Below, in pieces: positions 12,070-24,073 of a stretch of DNA of 64,000 bases (its first letter is position 1; every line of letters begins with the position of its first letter). A program made the position numbers and the translations under genes. The stretch is taken from contig NW_019775757.1 of assembly GCF_001039355.2 (NCBI RefSeq), forward strand, positions 56,752-120,751, written 5' to 3'. The notes beneath the pieces are model-generated. The model ran no database searches, was not told the DNA's origin, and saw only the letters and a program-made list of their open reading frames with translations. Origin of the DNA: Lingula anatina (Eukaryota > Brachiopoda > Lingulata > Lingulida > Lingulidae).

Positions 12070-14008
12070 TTTTAACACACAAAAATCCAGTATTAACTTT
12101 AAGCAAAATAGTATAATTTCCTCACCTCTATCCTGCCTGCAAAATACAATTAAAAAACATCTATCAAAATATGACACCTACAGTGTATACCCTTTCTTTC
12201 TAAAAAAAATATGTCACAAATCAAAACAGATGACATCTGCTGCAACACACCTGTTTGGGAAAATGACATCCAAAACAGTTCTTTTAGTTAAGGCCTATAA
12301 TCACATATCTTATACGATCCTACCTGTCAATATATAATATTCAAAAACTTCATATGCTCTTTAAGTAGAATTTTTTCAACTGAAAAATTATATTTAGTTT
12401 CCCGTTGCAGTTCCACGTATATAATATGTTGCATATATGTAGAGGGAGAAAGGTGGCTGCCTTGGGTTGAATACTAGAATCTTGAAAAGGCACTTCTCTT
12501 ACATTTATTCAAACAGAATTGACATAACAAGTCAAACAAGAGTATAGGATGTCACAGCTGGAATGTACATTCAGCATTTAGCTAGGCAGTGTCCTTGGGC
12601 TCTGTAGCTCCTATAGTGTCTAATATTTCTTTTTCGAATATCACATGATGCAATGGATCTTCCAGAAAATCTCTAAAAATAACAGTGGAGTTACAGCCCA
12701 GCCCAGCTTAATTTTTTCTAAGTGGGTGTTGTCATGCAGGAAAAGCACTATTACTATACCAGTACTCACAAATTAAGTACACAACTTGTATGTTTCTCTA
12801 TACACACTCTATTGTAACAATACCATAAATCCTACTTTACCATATAGAGAATACTGTCATCACAAGTTCTGGCCTTCCTTGATACACTCCTATGAAAATC
12901 AATACCCCCAATTAGCATCCGAAATAAATTGTGACTGCCAAATTAGGACTTCAATGACCCCCTGAATACAAAATAGCGAGGTGATACTTTTTATATTATT
13001 TGAAATATCACCCATTCCCCCTCTCCTTTTTCATCTAGGGTGACAGTCCCTTGAAATCAATTTAGAAATTCAGTAATTTAGTTTGTTTAGAGAGGGCGCT
13101 TTAAGGATTAAAATAAGCAATTGTTTTGAACTTAAAGCTTATCCTTATCCTGATGGACCCCCTCTCACCCCCCCCCCCCCCCATCCACCCACCCAACCCC
13201 ACCTCACCTCCCAGACAGCAGTTCCTGAAACCACATCCAGGACAAAATGAAATGGAAAAATATACCCACATCAACAAAACTTTCTTCTTCTTTACTCTTC
13301 TTGTCTCAGGCTTTTGCCAGACTTGGCTAGGTAATAAGGTTGTTTATTTTAGGTAAATAGCTTTTAAACTCGTACAGGGGCCAATTTCAGTTTAATTTTC
13401 AATATCAGTTTTCACAGTTTCATTTTGAGGGAATTAAAAGTCAATATATCTGGTTCAGTAATCATCCATAGAACTGATGGGCAAATTGTCAAAAGATCTT
13501 AGCTAATGTTTTATTACCTCCAATTGTGCAAATTCTTTCTTTTTTACATGAAATATCAGAAGATGCATCAGTTTTCTAGAGGGAAGGATGTGTAATATGG
13601 GCAAAACATGTTTACGGATGGTCCATTTGGCAAACACCACTGAAATGTTTGCAGCTGTGCTGTTGCCCTTGATGACCTTTGATAATGAAAGTGAAACTGA
13701 TGCACTAGTTCTCGTATTTTGATAGCAGACATAAGTTTCTTATGATTGTCCTTGACATTACCCGAAATACGCTATATGAACCCAACATGAGCCGAGCAAC
13801 ATGTCTTGAATTTAAAAGCCTGATGCATGATGATTAACTCTGTACTGGTTTGTGGTTTTACATCCTTTCAGTTGCTGGGAGGAAGATCAAAGGTTAAAGA
13901 ACTAGTTTTGTCTGCTTAAGTGAGCAGGCAACCTAGGGTGCAACTGGCAAACTCAGAACAAGAGAAATATTCATTCAGTCTAGCAACCAAAACCGTGTGG
14001 CTGATGCT

Positions 14009-14118
14009 GTGTGTGTGTGTGTATGTGTTTGAGAGCAAGATCAAGAGAGAGAGAAAGAGTCAGCAACAGAGAGACTGTATGTACATATGTGTGCACGTGC
14101 ATGTGCGTGTGCGTGTGT
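14009..14118 (+). repeat. TG-rich simple repeats
   Basis: Two TG-rich tracts (near 14009-14030 and 14085-14118) are separated by GA-rich sequence. Reading frames through it are low-complexity. Confidence 0.85.
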
Positions 14119-14140
14119 CCCGACATATTTATCCAAATGT

Positions 14141-14275
14141 TGTACCTTCATGTATCCAAAAGAGAATCCCCCCAAAAGTGAATATTGTACCTGCATGTAT
14201 CCAAAAGAGAATCCCCCCAAAAGTGAATATTGTACCTTCATGTATCCAAAAGAGAATCCCCCCAAAAGTGGGCTT
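14141..14275 (+). repeat. 45-bp tandem repeat, three units
   Basis: Three nearly identical 45-bp units contain TGTATCCAAAAGAGAATCCC followed by CCCAAAAGTG. The unit length is divisible by three, so frames stay open on both strands and give a spurious periodic peptide. No gene structure surrounds it. Confidence 0.9.
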
Positions 14276-15395
14276 ATCAACACCCCTCTTCTTTAACCCT
14301 TTTTTTTACTCATATCCTTTCAATAAAATGGCCATTAAAAATCTGATCTCACATCAATGCTATCTGCAAGAGTAAGCACACCAAGGTAGCATGCATAATC
14401 ACTAAACATATCGCTACCAGTTACTAATCCAGTCAGTATATACTGCTCAGTTGTGATGTGTTACTCCATCCTTTGGCTAAAATTAAATTGACTCAGATAT
14501 CCAATGAACAAATGGATAAGGAAATTGGCTTTTTTTTTTCAGATTATTCCACAATCAGTTAACCAACAACATCAACAATAAATTACAAGAAAAGATCCCA
14601 GAGGTGTATATGGTTTCGTTTACATGTAGATCAACTACAGTCTAGTTGAGTTAAAAAAGAAGGCATTAAAAGAAAGCCCCCTAAAAGCAAAATATCAAAT
14701 GGATATATATCTATGCTTGTGATTGGGGCACATTTTAAGAATTGATGACTTGAAAAAATGCAGTATCTGTAAAATTCACTATTTTCCTTATAATTAAAAA
14801 AAAAAACAACAACAACAGTTATTGCCATACTTTGTTTGTCTGAACTTCATGAACAATAATTGCCACTTCTTGCAATATGGGTTTGTGATTGTGAACCCCC
14901 AAATTAACAACTTAAACTGCAATTTCATAATGCAAAATTTTGTTTATGTTAAGCCTACACTTAATGTAAACCTGTTAAAACTGTTAATGGCAAGCTTAAT
15001 TACATAGCTAAAGACTCTGAACATTTTTCACAGCAGAACCAATTATGGACATCTTAAAAGCATTAAAATTTTTGAGCCTGCAAAATGTTTTAAAAACAAT
15101 TTAAATCAAATCAACAACAACAACAAAAAGCCTGTAAGCAATTAAATAAGGAGCTTTTAAATTTAATTTAGTTTTTGTAATACAGTCATGTAATTACTTA
15201 ACCATATTGCTGCATTTTGTTAACAGGCACATGTACCTAGCTATAGCACACATCAGTTAACTCTCTCTCTCCTTTCTTCATCATTTATGCCCCTGGATCC
15301 AGAATTCCTGCGTTTAAAAAAATATCTTCACATACATGTAGACATTAGATGAGCAGACTTCCACAGTTAATAAATTCCCTTTTGATGATAATGTC

Positions 15396-15564
15396 GGGCC
15401 CGTAGCCAGGGGGGGTCCGCGGGGTTCAAAAGAACATGCCTATTTGCTAGGAAAAGGTCCACTCTGGGTATATTTGATCTAGGTAAACTAAGATTTTATG
15501 TTAAAAGGTCCACATTTTCAGAAAAAGACCCCCCCCCCCCCCGGCAATTGCTGGCTATGGGCCT
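15396..15564 (+). mobile_element. MITE family B copy
   Basis: Termini GGGCCCGTAGCCAGGGGG and TTGCTGGCTATGGGCCTG are inverted repeats. Interior AAAAGGTCCACTCTGGGTA, the TAGGTAAACTAAGATTT block and a C-run match the family. Flanks AATGT and CATGT suggest a decayed 5-bp target duplication. Confidence 0.88.
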
Positions 15565-18500
15565 GCATGTGCAAGTACCTGTTCGCAGCCTGGAGATGGA
15601 GCTTTATTCTATTCCAGCTTAATCATAAGTTCAAATCAGTTGCTCGAGTGAGTCATAATTTGCACATATTACTATAATCACTGCCATTTTGTCAGTGCAT
15701 CCAGGCATCAGTAAATATGAGACAATTTTTTTTGAAGAAGAAGACATGCAAATCCAAATTGTTTTTTAGACGTTTAATAAACACCTAATGCTGTGTCATT
15801 ATTTTATTAATATAACTCTAACTTCACATCTGTACCAAGTTTGTTCAGAAATTTTGACTCCTAAACATCACCAAGCAACCAAAAGACAATTTCACAAAGC
15901 CATTATTGTATGAAGGAATGCCGTTTGGGTGACGTTAACTTTCATGAAAACTCGTTTCCAGTTTACATTAATTTTCATCCTCACAGCATACTAGAACTGT
16001 ACAATACATAGTGTATTCTAGTGTTGAACAAGTAGGTTGCATCTGGTGACAGCATTTAGTTAATTTCTAGTCTAAGTTGATACTGTTGTGAACATACCTC
16101 AAGCACCAGAAGACATCTCATTTTTAACATACTACACTGACACAGCCAAATCCTTCTTCAATGTACCTGTTAATATGATTCGTAGCACTGTAAAATCATG
16201 GTAATTTCTCATTAAGTTTAAACAAACTCAATAATATACATGTACAAATTTCCTTAAATATTGCTTTACCTATTTATTTATTTTTTTCTTGAAAGTGCAA
16301 AAAAAAAGACTCAAAAATTCTGATCAGCTTGTTTCCTTTTATGCAGAATGCATGAAGTATGTTTTTGTGAGCAACAAATCATAACAAAATTTGTAAAAAA
16401 ATAATAAATAAATATACGATAGAAATAAAGCATTCAAAATTTGTGAGTAAATACCATAACATGCCCGCAGCAGTGCTTTAACAGTGATCCAGGTATATGA
16501 TCACTATAGGATGTGGTGTCAGCCCATTTAAAACTGAATATTAAGTCTTATTGAAAGCAGACATGCAATTTACTCTACTATAAAGGATAGGGTACTTCAG
16601 GCTGTGAAAAGGTGCATTATATTTTAGGAGTGACAAATGTTTGTATCAGTGGATATTTCTTTCCTGTCAGAGTTAAAATAGGGGCAGTTTATGGGATATT
16701 TAGCACCTAATCTTCATAACCATTTCTCTATACAAGTATGTACCATTTTCTCAGTGACAAAGGCATGCCATCTGCATCTCTGACTATGCATTAAATGAAA
16801 TTAGTACTAGTATTAACCCCTGTCAAAAATTGCATTTATTCAAGTGAAGTGAAAGTGTCTAGAGATGCAAGCATGTACATGTAACCCTTAAAGGCTTTGA
16901 GCAATATGTGAAGAAAAGTTCATTGTAAAAAAAACATCGTGCTTTAAAAGGAATGCTTCTAGCAAAACTTGTTGATCCAAGCCACTCATATCACCAAAGC
17001 TCATTTTATTTCTTTCTCTGTCAGGTCAAACTCTTAATATATCATGTCACAAATATATTGCGAAAGCAACCCATTGATGCACCTACTGTAAAGTTAAAAC
17101 CATTTCATATACGTATTATATGTAAGGTAAGTAGTTGCAAGTTTTTATATACTGCAGAGAGCTGGATGGAGAACAGTAAGCCAGCTGATTAATTGCAACA
17201 ACGTCCATCCCCCTTTTCTCCTGTCATTCCCACCCCACCTCTTCTTTAATGTAATACATAGCACATATAAAGGTAGTAAGGCAGATAGCCTCTTACGTAA
17301 TGTGTTAAGAATTTGAAAGTGCCAGAGAGCATACTGCATTCAATCAGGCTTTAGCAAAACCACTCCAAAGTATATATTCCTGACTCTGCTTTTATACGAA
17401 AAAATCTCTTGAACTAACAACTGTTGCTTCCACTTGTGTTTATACAGCATATTGCTGTTAGTCAGAAAAAATACCACAGATAAAAAGAAAGAAAAAAAGG
17501 AAGCTACAGGGTATCTTCTAATTGAACAAAAACAAGAATCATGTGCTATATTATTTAAATGCTGTTATTTACCAGACTAAGGGTAATTATGAAACAGGAT
17601 GTTGTTCAATCATCAACTATTTTCAGATTTTTAAAAGCCTAAAGGGGAAGGGATTGAGGCCGGGATACACGTACATATGGGACAGGAAGGGATTGAAGAC
17701 AATTAACTGGGATGGGGAGGGGTGGAAGGTACCGGGACGGTGACAGGTGATGAGAAATCATAGTTTTATCACACCTGGAATATCCCCTACTATAGTCTGT
17801 ATACGTCACCTGACCCATGCATAATAATATATATGAACTACTGAGAACAGTGCTGCCGACAGTGCAAGGAGGTAGAAGTTTATGCATCAATATTTAATTC
17901 TAGTATATGTCCATAGTTTACCAGTATAAGTCCTACATAATAAGCTGCTGGTAAAGTCCAGGTGTACACATATTCATTTCTATTGGTATACATAATTTAT
18001 TATGACATCAACACTGTCCATCAGATGACCTGGATTATATATTTTTGTCCAAATTTGAGACAAAATTTAAAAAGTTCTAAGAAGAAAGATTAATCTAAAT
18101 CTAGGCATGAATAATAAATTAAGAGAATACATAAAAAAAGTCATAAAGCTTCACAGTTTGCATCAGCTAGGTTATCCATATCCTACGAAATGAATACACT
18201 GTTCATATATATCTCACTTAAGATGTTCCATTTACAGAAAAGTTAAAGTCATCATACTGGAAATATAAGGATTCATATCATATAGTTCTATTTTTTATCT
18301 TGATGCACTTTGCTGACTCCTATTTTCTTCTAACACAGTGACATAGATATGACCCCGATTTTTTTTTTTTTTTTTTGCATTGTTGACCAAAAATGACCCT
18401 TGAGTTAGAGACCTACTACCTGAAGATGACACCTGTACATGTGATTTTAACAACATGTCAAAAGAAACCCAACACTTAACAAAAGTGGTGAAAAAAAAAA

Positions 18501-18805
18501 AAAAGATTATCCAATTTTTTAAAGGAATGCTATTATGTACATACCTTCAATCTACAAAAATGTTGAGCTATTCAGGCTATTCATTAAAGCTCTTTATATT
18601 ACCTTGCGTGGCAGCTTACCATATTCAAGTTACGGCATTTGAGTAACTATTTCATACTGTGTCCTTTTATACATCAAAATACATGTACATGTTACTATTA
18701 AAAACATGCCACAGCTATATCCTTTAGGTTATCAACAGTTCACTTTTTAAGCAATTAAGAGTACTTCTAAACATATAAAAAATTGCTAGGGTGTTATTAT
18801 CATAC

Positions 18806-19020
18806 CTTTTTAAGAATTTCTCCTCAAGTCCTAAGATGCCCGTGGAATGTGCTGGATGCTTATTCGCCCTGTTTCTCTTCTTCTCCCCTCTCACTGTCTG
18901 TGAGCCGGCAAAATGACCCAGTTAAGAAAGCCACAGAGACGAACCGCGTGAGCAAACCAGTTTTCCGAGCTGACACTCCTCCCCGGCTGACTACGCACAC
19001 CAAATTTGGCCCTCAGCTAG
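18806..19020 (-). promoter_or_regulatory. probable promoter and 5' UTR exon of the transglutaminase
   Basis: This 215-bp stretch is clearly richer in G+C than the surrounding kilobases. On the minus strand it ends at a good splice donor (CTTAAAAAG|GTATGAT at 18806/18805). No other gene nearby on that strand would use it, and the first transglutaminase coding exon has an upstream acceptor just before its ATG, so a 5' UTR exon is required somewhere upstream. The transcription start is not visible. It could instead be an unrelated non-coding RNA start. Confidence 0.4.
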
Positions 19021-20172
19021 CATGCTAATTACCCAGTCTGTCTAGAACAAAAGTGACTTTAAAGTGTCGTGCAGGGTGGCTCTGTTTAGTTTTGTATGCA
19101 AGACTCATTTGTCTACATCCACTTGTGAATCATGGTGGCTTGTTCTGTAATACTGTAACTAGGATGGATGGTAGCAGAGTTGTATGAGTCTGATGAGTAG
19201 ATGGATAAATAAATAAAAAAACATACTTATAGCACAAAATATTGTGAATAAATTAAAGGGACATAAATATGAACCAGTATGTATATGTATAATGTACATG
19301 TACATAGTATGTACTCTACTAATTTAGTATGTCAGTCACATTATACTTTAAAAAATGTGATACAGATATATCATGACTGTAGGGATATAAAATGTATCTC
19401 TGCTGTTGGAAATAAAAATATTTTTCTTTCTGTTATTCCGAGTACATGTACATATCTAATAAGTCCAAAATAATACATTAAATCTTAATGAGTAGGTATA
19501 TGAAGAAGCTGCATGCAGTGTCATTCTTTTGTTTTCTTTTTATTGACATATTAAATAATCATTCCTTCATACATACGCCCATATATAACTAAGTAATGAA
19601 ATAACTAAATAACATATATTAATTACAATAATTATAACCCTCTCCTTAAATACCACTTTCACTCACATACACTGTACTGGAGTACTTATTCGCATAATAT
19701 AGTATACGGGTACATGTTTGAAGACTGGTTCATATGTTTAACAATTTCAAATGCAAAGTCTATCTTTAGGGGTTTGATGATGGATAATAGTTTTTCTAAC
19801 TTACTGTTAAACAGCACTTGTAAATGCACTGATTTTGACATTTCTATTGAACCATATTAGGAATGCCTTTATCTGATTAAATTCAGATTTAATATGTTTA
19901 TCATCAACAACTTGTGCATATAGATTCATTAAATTGAAGTTGAAACTCTTCAGCTTTATTTTCTACTTGTTTTAACAAATTATACCACTAAAATCAGGAA
20001 GCTAAATGCAGAGGTCATCTTGTCCAGTGGAGGGGCAAGGTCACTACTGGATACCTGCGCACCTTGATAACATGAATTTTTTAAGGTTCCCAGTGACTCA
20101 TCACTATAAAATATACACTTGTATGAATTGCTATAATGCAGTCGGTTAAATGAAAAACGTGTTGTATAAAAC

Positions 20173-20361
20173 CAGGCCCGTAGCCAGCAATTCCAAAAGG
20201 GGAGGGGAAGGGGTTCTTTTTCTGAAAAAAAAAATGGACCTTTTATCATAAAAACTTCCTGTACCAAGATCAAATTTTACCTAAAGAAGACATTTTCCCA
20301 GCAAAAGGGGCAGTTCTTTCAACCCCCCCCCCCCCCTTAATCCACTCTGGGTACAGGCTTT
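20173..20361 (-). mobile_element. MITE family B copy
   Basis: Starts CAGGCCCGTAGCCAGCAATT and contains the family blocks TTCTTTTTCTGAAAAA, ATCAAATTTTACCTA and GACATTTTCCCAGC plus a C-run. The right terminus is degenerate, but AAAAC follows it and also precedes the left end (20168-20172), suggesting a 5-bp target duplication. Confidence 0.78.
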
Positions 20362-21403
20362 AAAACTAATGTCAATCTTGAAGCCAAATGCTAATGCATG
20401 ACTGTATGCCATTCTAAAAAATTCATAGGTACACTGATGCGCAGTAAACCATAAAACATATTTCAGTCACGCTTTTAACTTGGTGCACAATGTCAAAATG
20501 TTCGACCTCTTCATTAAATACACTACATGCTAACACATTTCTCTTTCTCTCTTCTTCCAGCCAAAATAAAAAGATAGCATTCTCATTTTGTTAAGAAAAT
20601 ATTTAGTATGGCAATTCCAAGCACAAAAATTTTGCTGAAGATATTGTTTTAAGTGAATGATATTTAACAGGAAATATTCTAACTTTTCCAAGAGTATAAG
20701 ATACTGTGGCACATGTTTATTGCACTTGCATGCAGGCGAAGCGGGTAGAATTTACTTTCCCAAATAACAATTGATCTTTTTACGTTGCTTTTTGAAATAC
20801 ACCATTCTGAAGGGGTCATGGGTCAGGAACTTGACACCCATTGTCTAGTGTTTAGGAAGTGTTTAAGGTATGATTTAGAAGATGATGATGACAAAAAGGG
20901 GTGTACAAGGCACCTCATTTCCAACATCGGATAATTTAAATGTGAATAAATACACATTTGGAGTCTGTAACATAACTTGGATGAATAAAAGGTTTTATTA
21001 GTCCAAGGGCAGAAGTGAATTTAAATGTATTTGAAGTTCTGTGTGACTACAGCAGCTCCATTCACATAACAGTTAAAGTAAAAGTACAATGTACATTGTA
21101 CAGTTGTTTCACAGTCCAAGAATGATAATTTAAGTGGTCAAAAATACAAAATAAGCATGCATATGGCACTACATATCAGTTATTTCCTCTGTGGTCATAC
21201 ACGCCCACCCCTTCAGTTCACCACAAACATGACATTAATGCATGTTTTCATTGATAAAAGAAAACACTTCACATCTCACATGTTTCACGCAGATACATGT
21301 TACCAAACATAACTCCTTCAAAGGTTTCCTGTTACTTCACCTTTCCCATTTATTTGTCCAGTTAAGAGAAGGAGAAAATCACGTGATGTTCCATTCAGAA
21401 CTT

Positions 21404-21652
21404 AGGGCCCATTCCCATTGAACCTATCGGTCTGCAGAGATCGATCCAACTCTGTGAGGACTCCCGCGGAATGCAATTGGACTGAGAGATTAACTCACCT
21501 CCTCCTGGCATTGAGTAGAATACAGAAAAGCTTGTGATAATACAAGTATGTTGAAAACAAAAGGAGTTGTGTTAAACTGATTGCATTCAGGGAGAGTCCC
21601 AGCAAAGTTGAATCGATCTACGTAGACAGATAATTTCAATGGGAATGAACCC
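21404..21652 (+). mobile_element. divergent MITE related to family A
   Basis: Termini GGGCCCATTCCCATTG and AATGGGAATGAACCC are inverted, with inward ATCGATCCAAC and GAATCGATCT. The interior differs from family A proper. A piece of it (GAGTAGAATACAGAAAAGC, ACAAGTATGTTG) also occurs at 33018-33080 beside a family A copy, so elements are nested there. Confidence 0.65.
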
Positions 21653-24073
21653 TTATTCATCTTATGTACCTTTTATAAATCATGCAACTTAAGGTAGAGT
21701 TAATGTGCAAAGTCAGGAACACGATGGCCTGTCACAGAAGGGAGAATCACTGTTGACAGATACAGGATACAATGAGGATATGATTTACAATTAACAGTAG
21801 TTCAGGATGAAACTGTTACACCCTGTGGGTATCTGTGAGCTTACAATTTTCATACAGCCCCCCTCCTACTCCAGCATGGGGACCTTAAAATCGAAATGGC
21901 CATTTGTCAGGTTTGTGATGTAAAGTCACGGGGTGTGTGATTGGGATCGCCGGACATAAATCATGGACATCATGGACATAAACTAGCCATTATACTGTAC
22001 TATCATGGTCCAATTGTAAATACACTTGCTGCACTGCCAGGTACTCTCTACCAGGGGCACATACAGATGGATTTTTCACTGGATATTTACAGATATTATG
22101 TCACTGGTTAATTCATGGCAAGTGCACATAACTAACCTGCTGCACTGTTTTTAGGATATGGTGCAGGAACTGCGAGTCCCCTCACTGGAGTCACCAGCCT
22201 GCTCATTCGTCACATACAGCATGTGCCAAAAGTGCATTATTCCCAGAGATAGATGATTATATAAAAATTCGTTACTATATTTTGAAGGTTATTTATCTAT
22301 TTTTTAGTGATAACATTTATTCACTGAAAATAGATAGGCACATTTGTAAGTTGGTGGAAACATTTGTTGAAAAGTGTCTGATACTGACAATTTGATTTCC
22401 ATCTAAATTAAAAGAAAAAAAAAACACTGCCCTGCCAAAAATGTACTGACCCTAATATTAAGCTGCTATGTCTGTTAAACATCTTACACTCTCTAAAACA
22501 GTGTTTAAACACATATAATGCAGGTTAGGCATGTTTCCCTTTCCCTGAATGTTAAAAACTTATTATTTTGCTCAGATTTGACCTTTTCTGATGTGTTTTT
22601 GTTTTTGCAGCTTAGATTATGTTATGATGATCTTTTCTGAGCCCATAACAGTTGCACACATGTCTGATAATAGTTTAAAGTTATTTTTCTTTAAAAAAAC
22701 ATTATTCAAAATTAGATAGAGCAAGACTATGTCATGATGAACTTAGCCACATTGGAGTGGGTAGAACACATTTTCAACCACGTGAGCGTAGGAAGGCTAA
22801 GGGGTGAGCCGAAGGGCGAAAAGGGATGCCTCCACCATCCTTATTTTTCTATTTGTTCAACTAACTGAATGGCACCTTCAGGGCTTATTCCCAGCCTCAG
22901 ATTTGTGAGCACAAATGCCCAAATTAACAACTCCAGCTATGAATTTACAACCCTGACATAAAATCACTTGTCACAAGCACACCCGTTTAGTACGTTCCAT
23001 ACGAGTTGGAGATTGTCGCAAATGCATTGCTGCCATGTAAAAAGAACCCCTAGGGGGCCTATGTATACAGCCAGAGAACCGAGTGGAAGATGGTCAAATT
23101 GTTTGTGTACAATGAAATGCTAAGATTAATTGTGGCAAGTACAAGGTAATTCTACGTTGGAAAGAGTCATTGATTTGTGCACCTGTGCCTCCAAATATAA
23201 GGCTTGTGTTAGAAAACATCAATTATCATTTATGAGACCTGTGTTTGATAATGTCAGATTTGAAATATACTTTTCAGTTACATTGCAGGTTCACACAGAG
23301 ACAGCTGAATTTATAAAGGGCAGATTAAGTTATTTAATCTAATGACAATACAACATTTTCTGTGCATCTTTCATCAATCAGAATTTTATTTTTACCCTCC
23401 AAAAATACAGGCACCTAATCTTGCACTGTAAAATGTTAACTTGTATCCAAGATGGACAGGTTGAAAGAAGCCTTCATTGATAACCAAGGATTTAACCATT
23501 CAGAATCTGAGAATTTTCTTCTTTCAAATATAAACACTGTCTTTTCTTTTTCCCAACTGAGGAAGTATGTAATGACATATACAGAAACCAAAACACTAAA
23601 CAGCATTCCAAAATGCACATAAAAAAAAAAACAAAATGAGCACTAAACTTACATCCAACTTACAAGGAATTTTGTACTTTTAGTTTTGACTTGCCCATGC
23701 TTACAAGTTACAGGGGATTATTTCACCAAGCTTGAACAAGGTTTTCAATGTGCAAAAAGAAGCCGCTGCTTGTTATACAGTACTGCATATATGAGTTTCA
23801 GTGCCAATTGCATGTTTTCCAGCTTCTTTTTTTTCAAACTCCACATAGATTGTATGTGCATGAACACACTGATTAGCAGGCATACATGGATATTCAGATA
23901 TAAAGAAGGTGGCTCTTATCTGGTTTGAGGCTCTTGGTAAAGCGTCAAAAAATTAAAGCTAGATCACATTTTTTGAAAGCTTTTTTATCCTTAATTCTTT
24001 AAGGCTGTTCCTTTTTTTCCAAAACAAGAAGTCACCTTTCTCTAAAAAACACATTGCCATTATAGACACAGAC

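Larger units (their letters stand above)
7536..18805. other. no coding gene seen; probable first intron of transglutaminase
   Basis: About 11 kb of AT-rich DNA without a convincing exon on either strand. It holds MITEs (11033, 11944, 15396), microsatellites and a 45-bp minisatellite. If the 5' exon at 18806-19020 belongs to the transglutaminase, this is its first intron. Short reading frames here have no recognisable domain or splice context. Confidence 0.6.
19021..24073. other. intergenic region, no gene seen
   Basis: About 5 kb between the presumed transglutaminase promoter and the receptor's stop codon. It contains a family B element at 20173, a family A relative at 21404 and AT-rich unique sequence. 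The receptor's 3' UTR should occupy its right part; an AATAAA on the minus strand near 23384-23390 is a possible polyadenylation signal. Confidence 0.6.

Noticed and set aside
13920-14375. 151-residue open frame with a periodic peptide
   Set aside because: Consists of TG simple repeats and the 45-bp tandem repeat; no domain, promoter or splice context.
18783-19028. 81-residue plus-strand frame in the GC-richer island
   Set aside because: No recognisable domain; the donor signal is on the other strand, so a 5' UTR exon reading is preferred.
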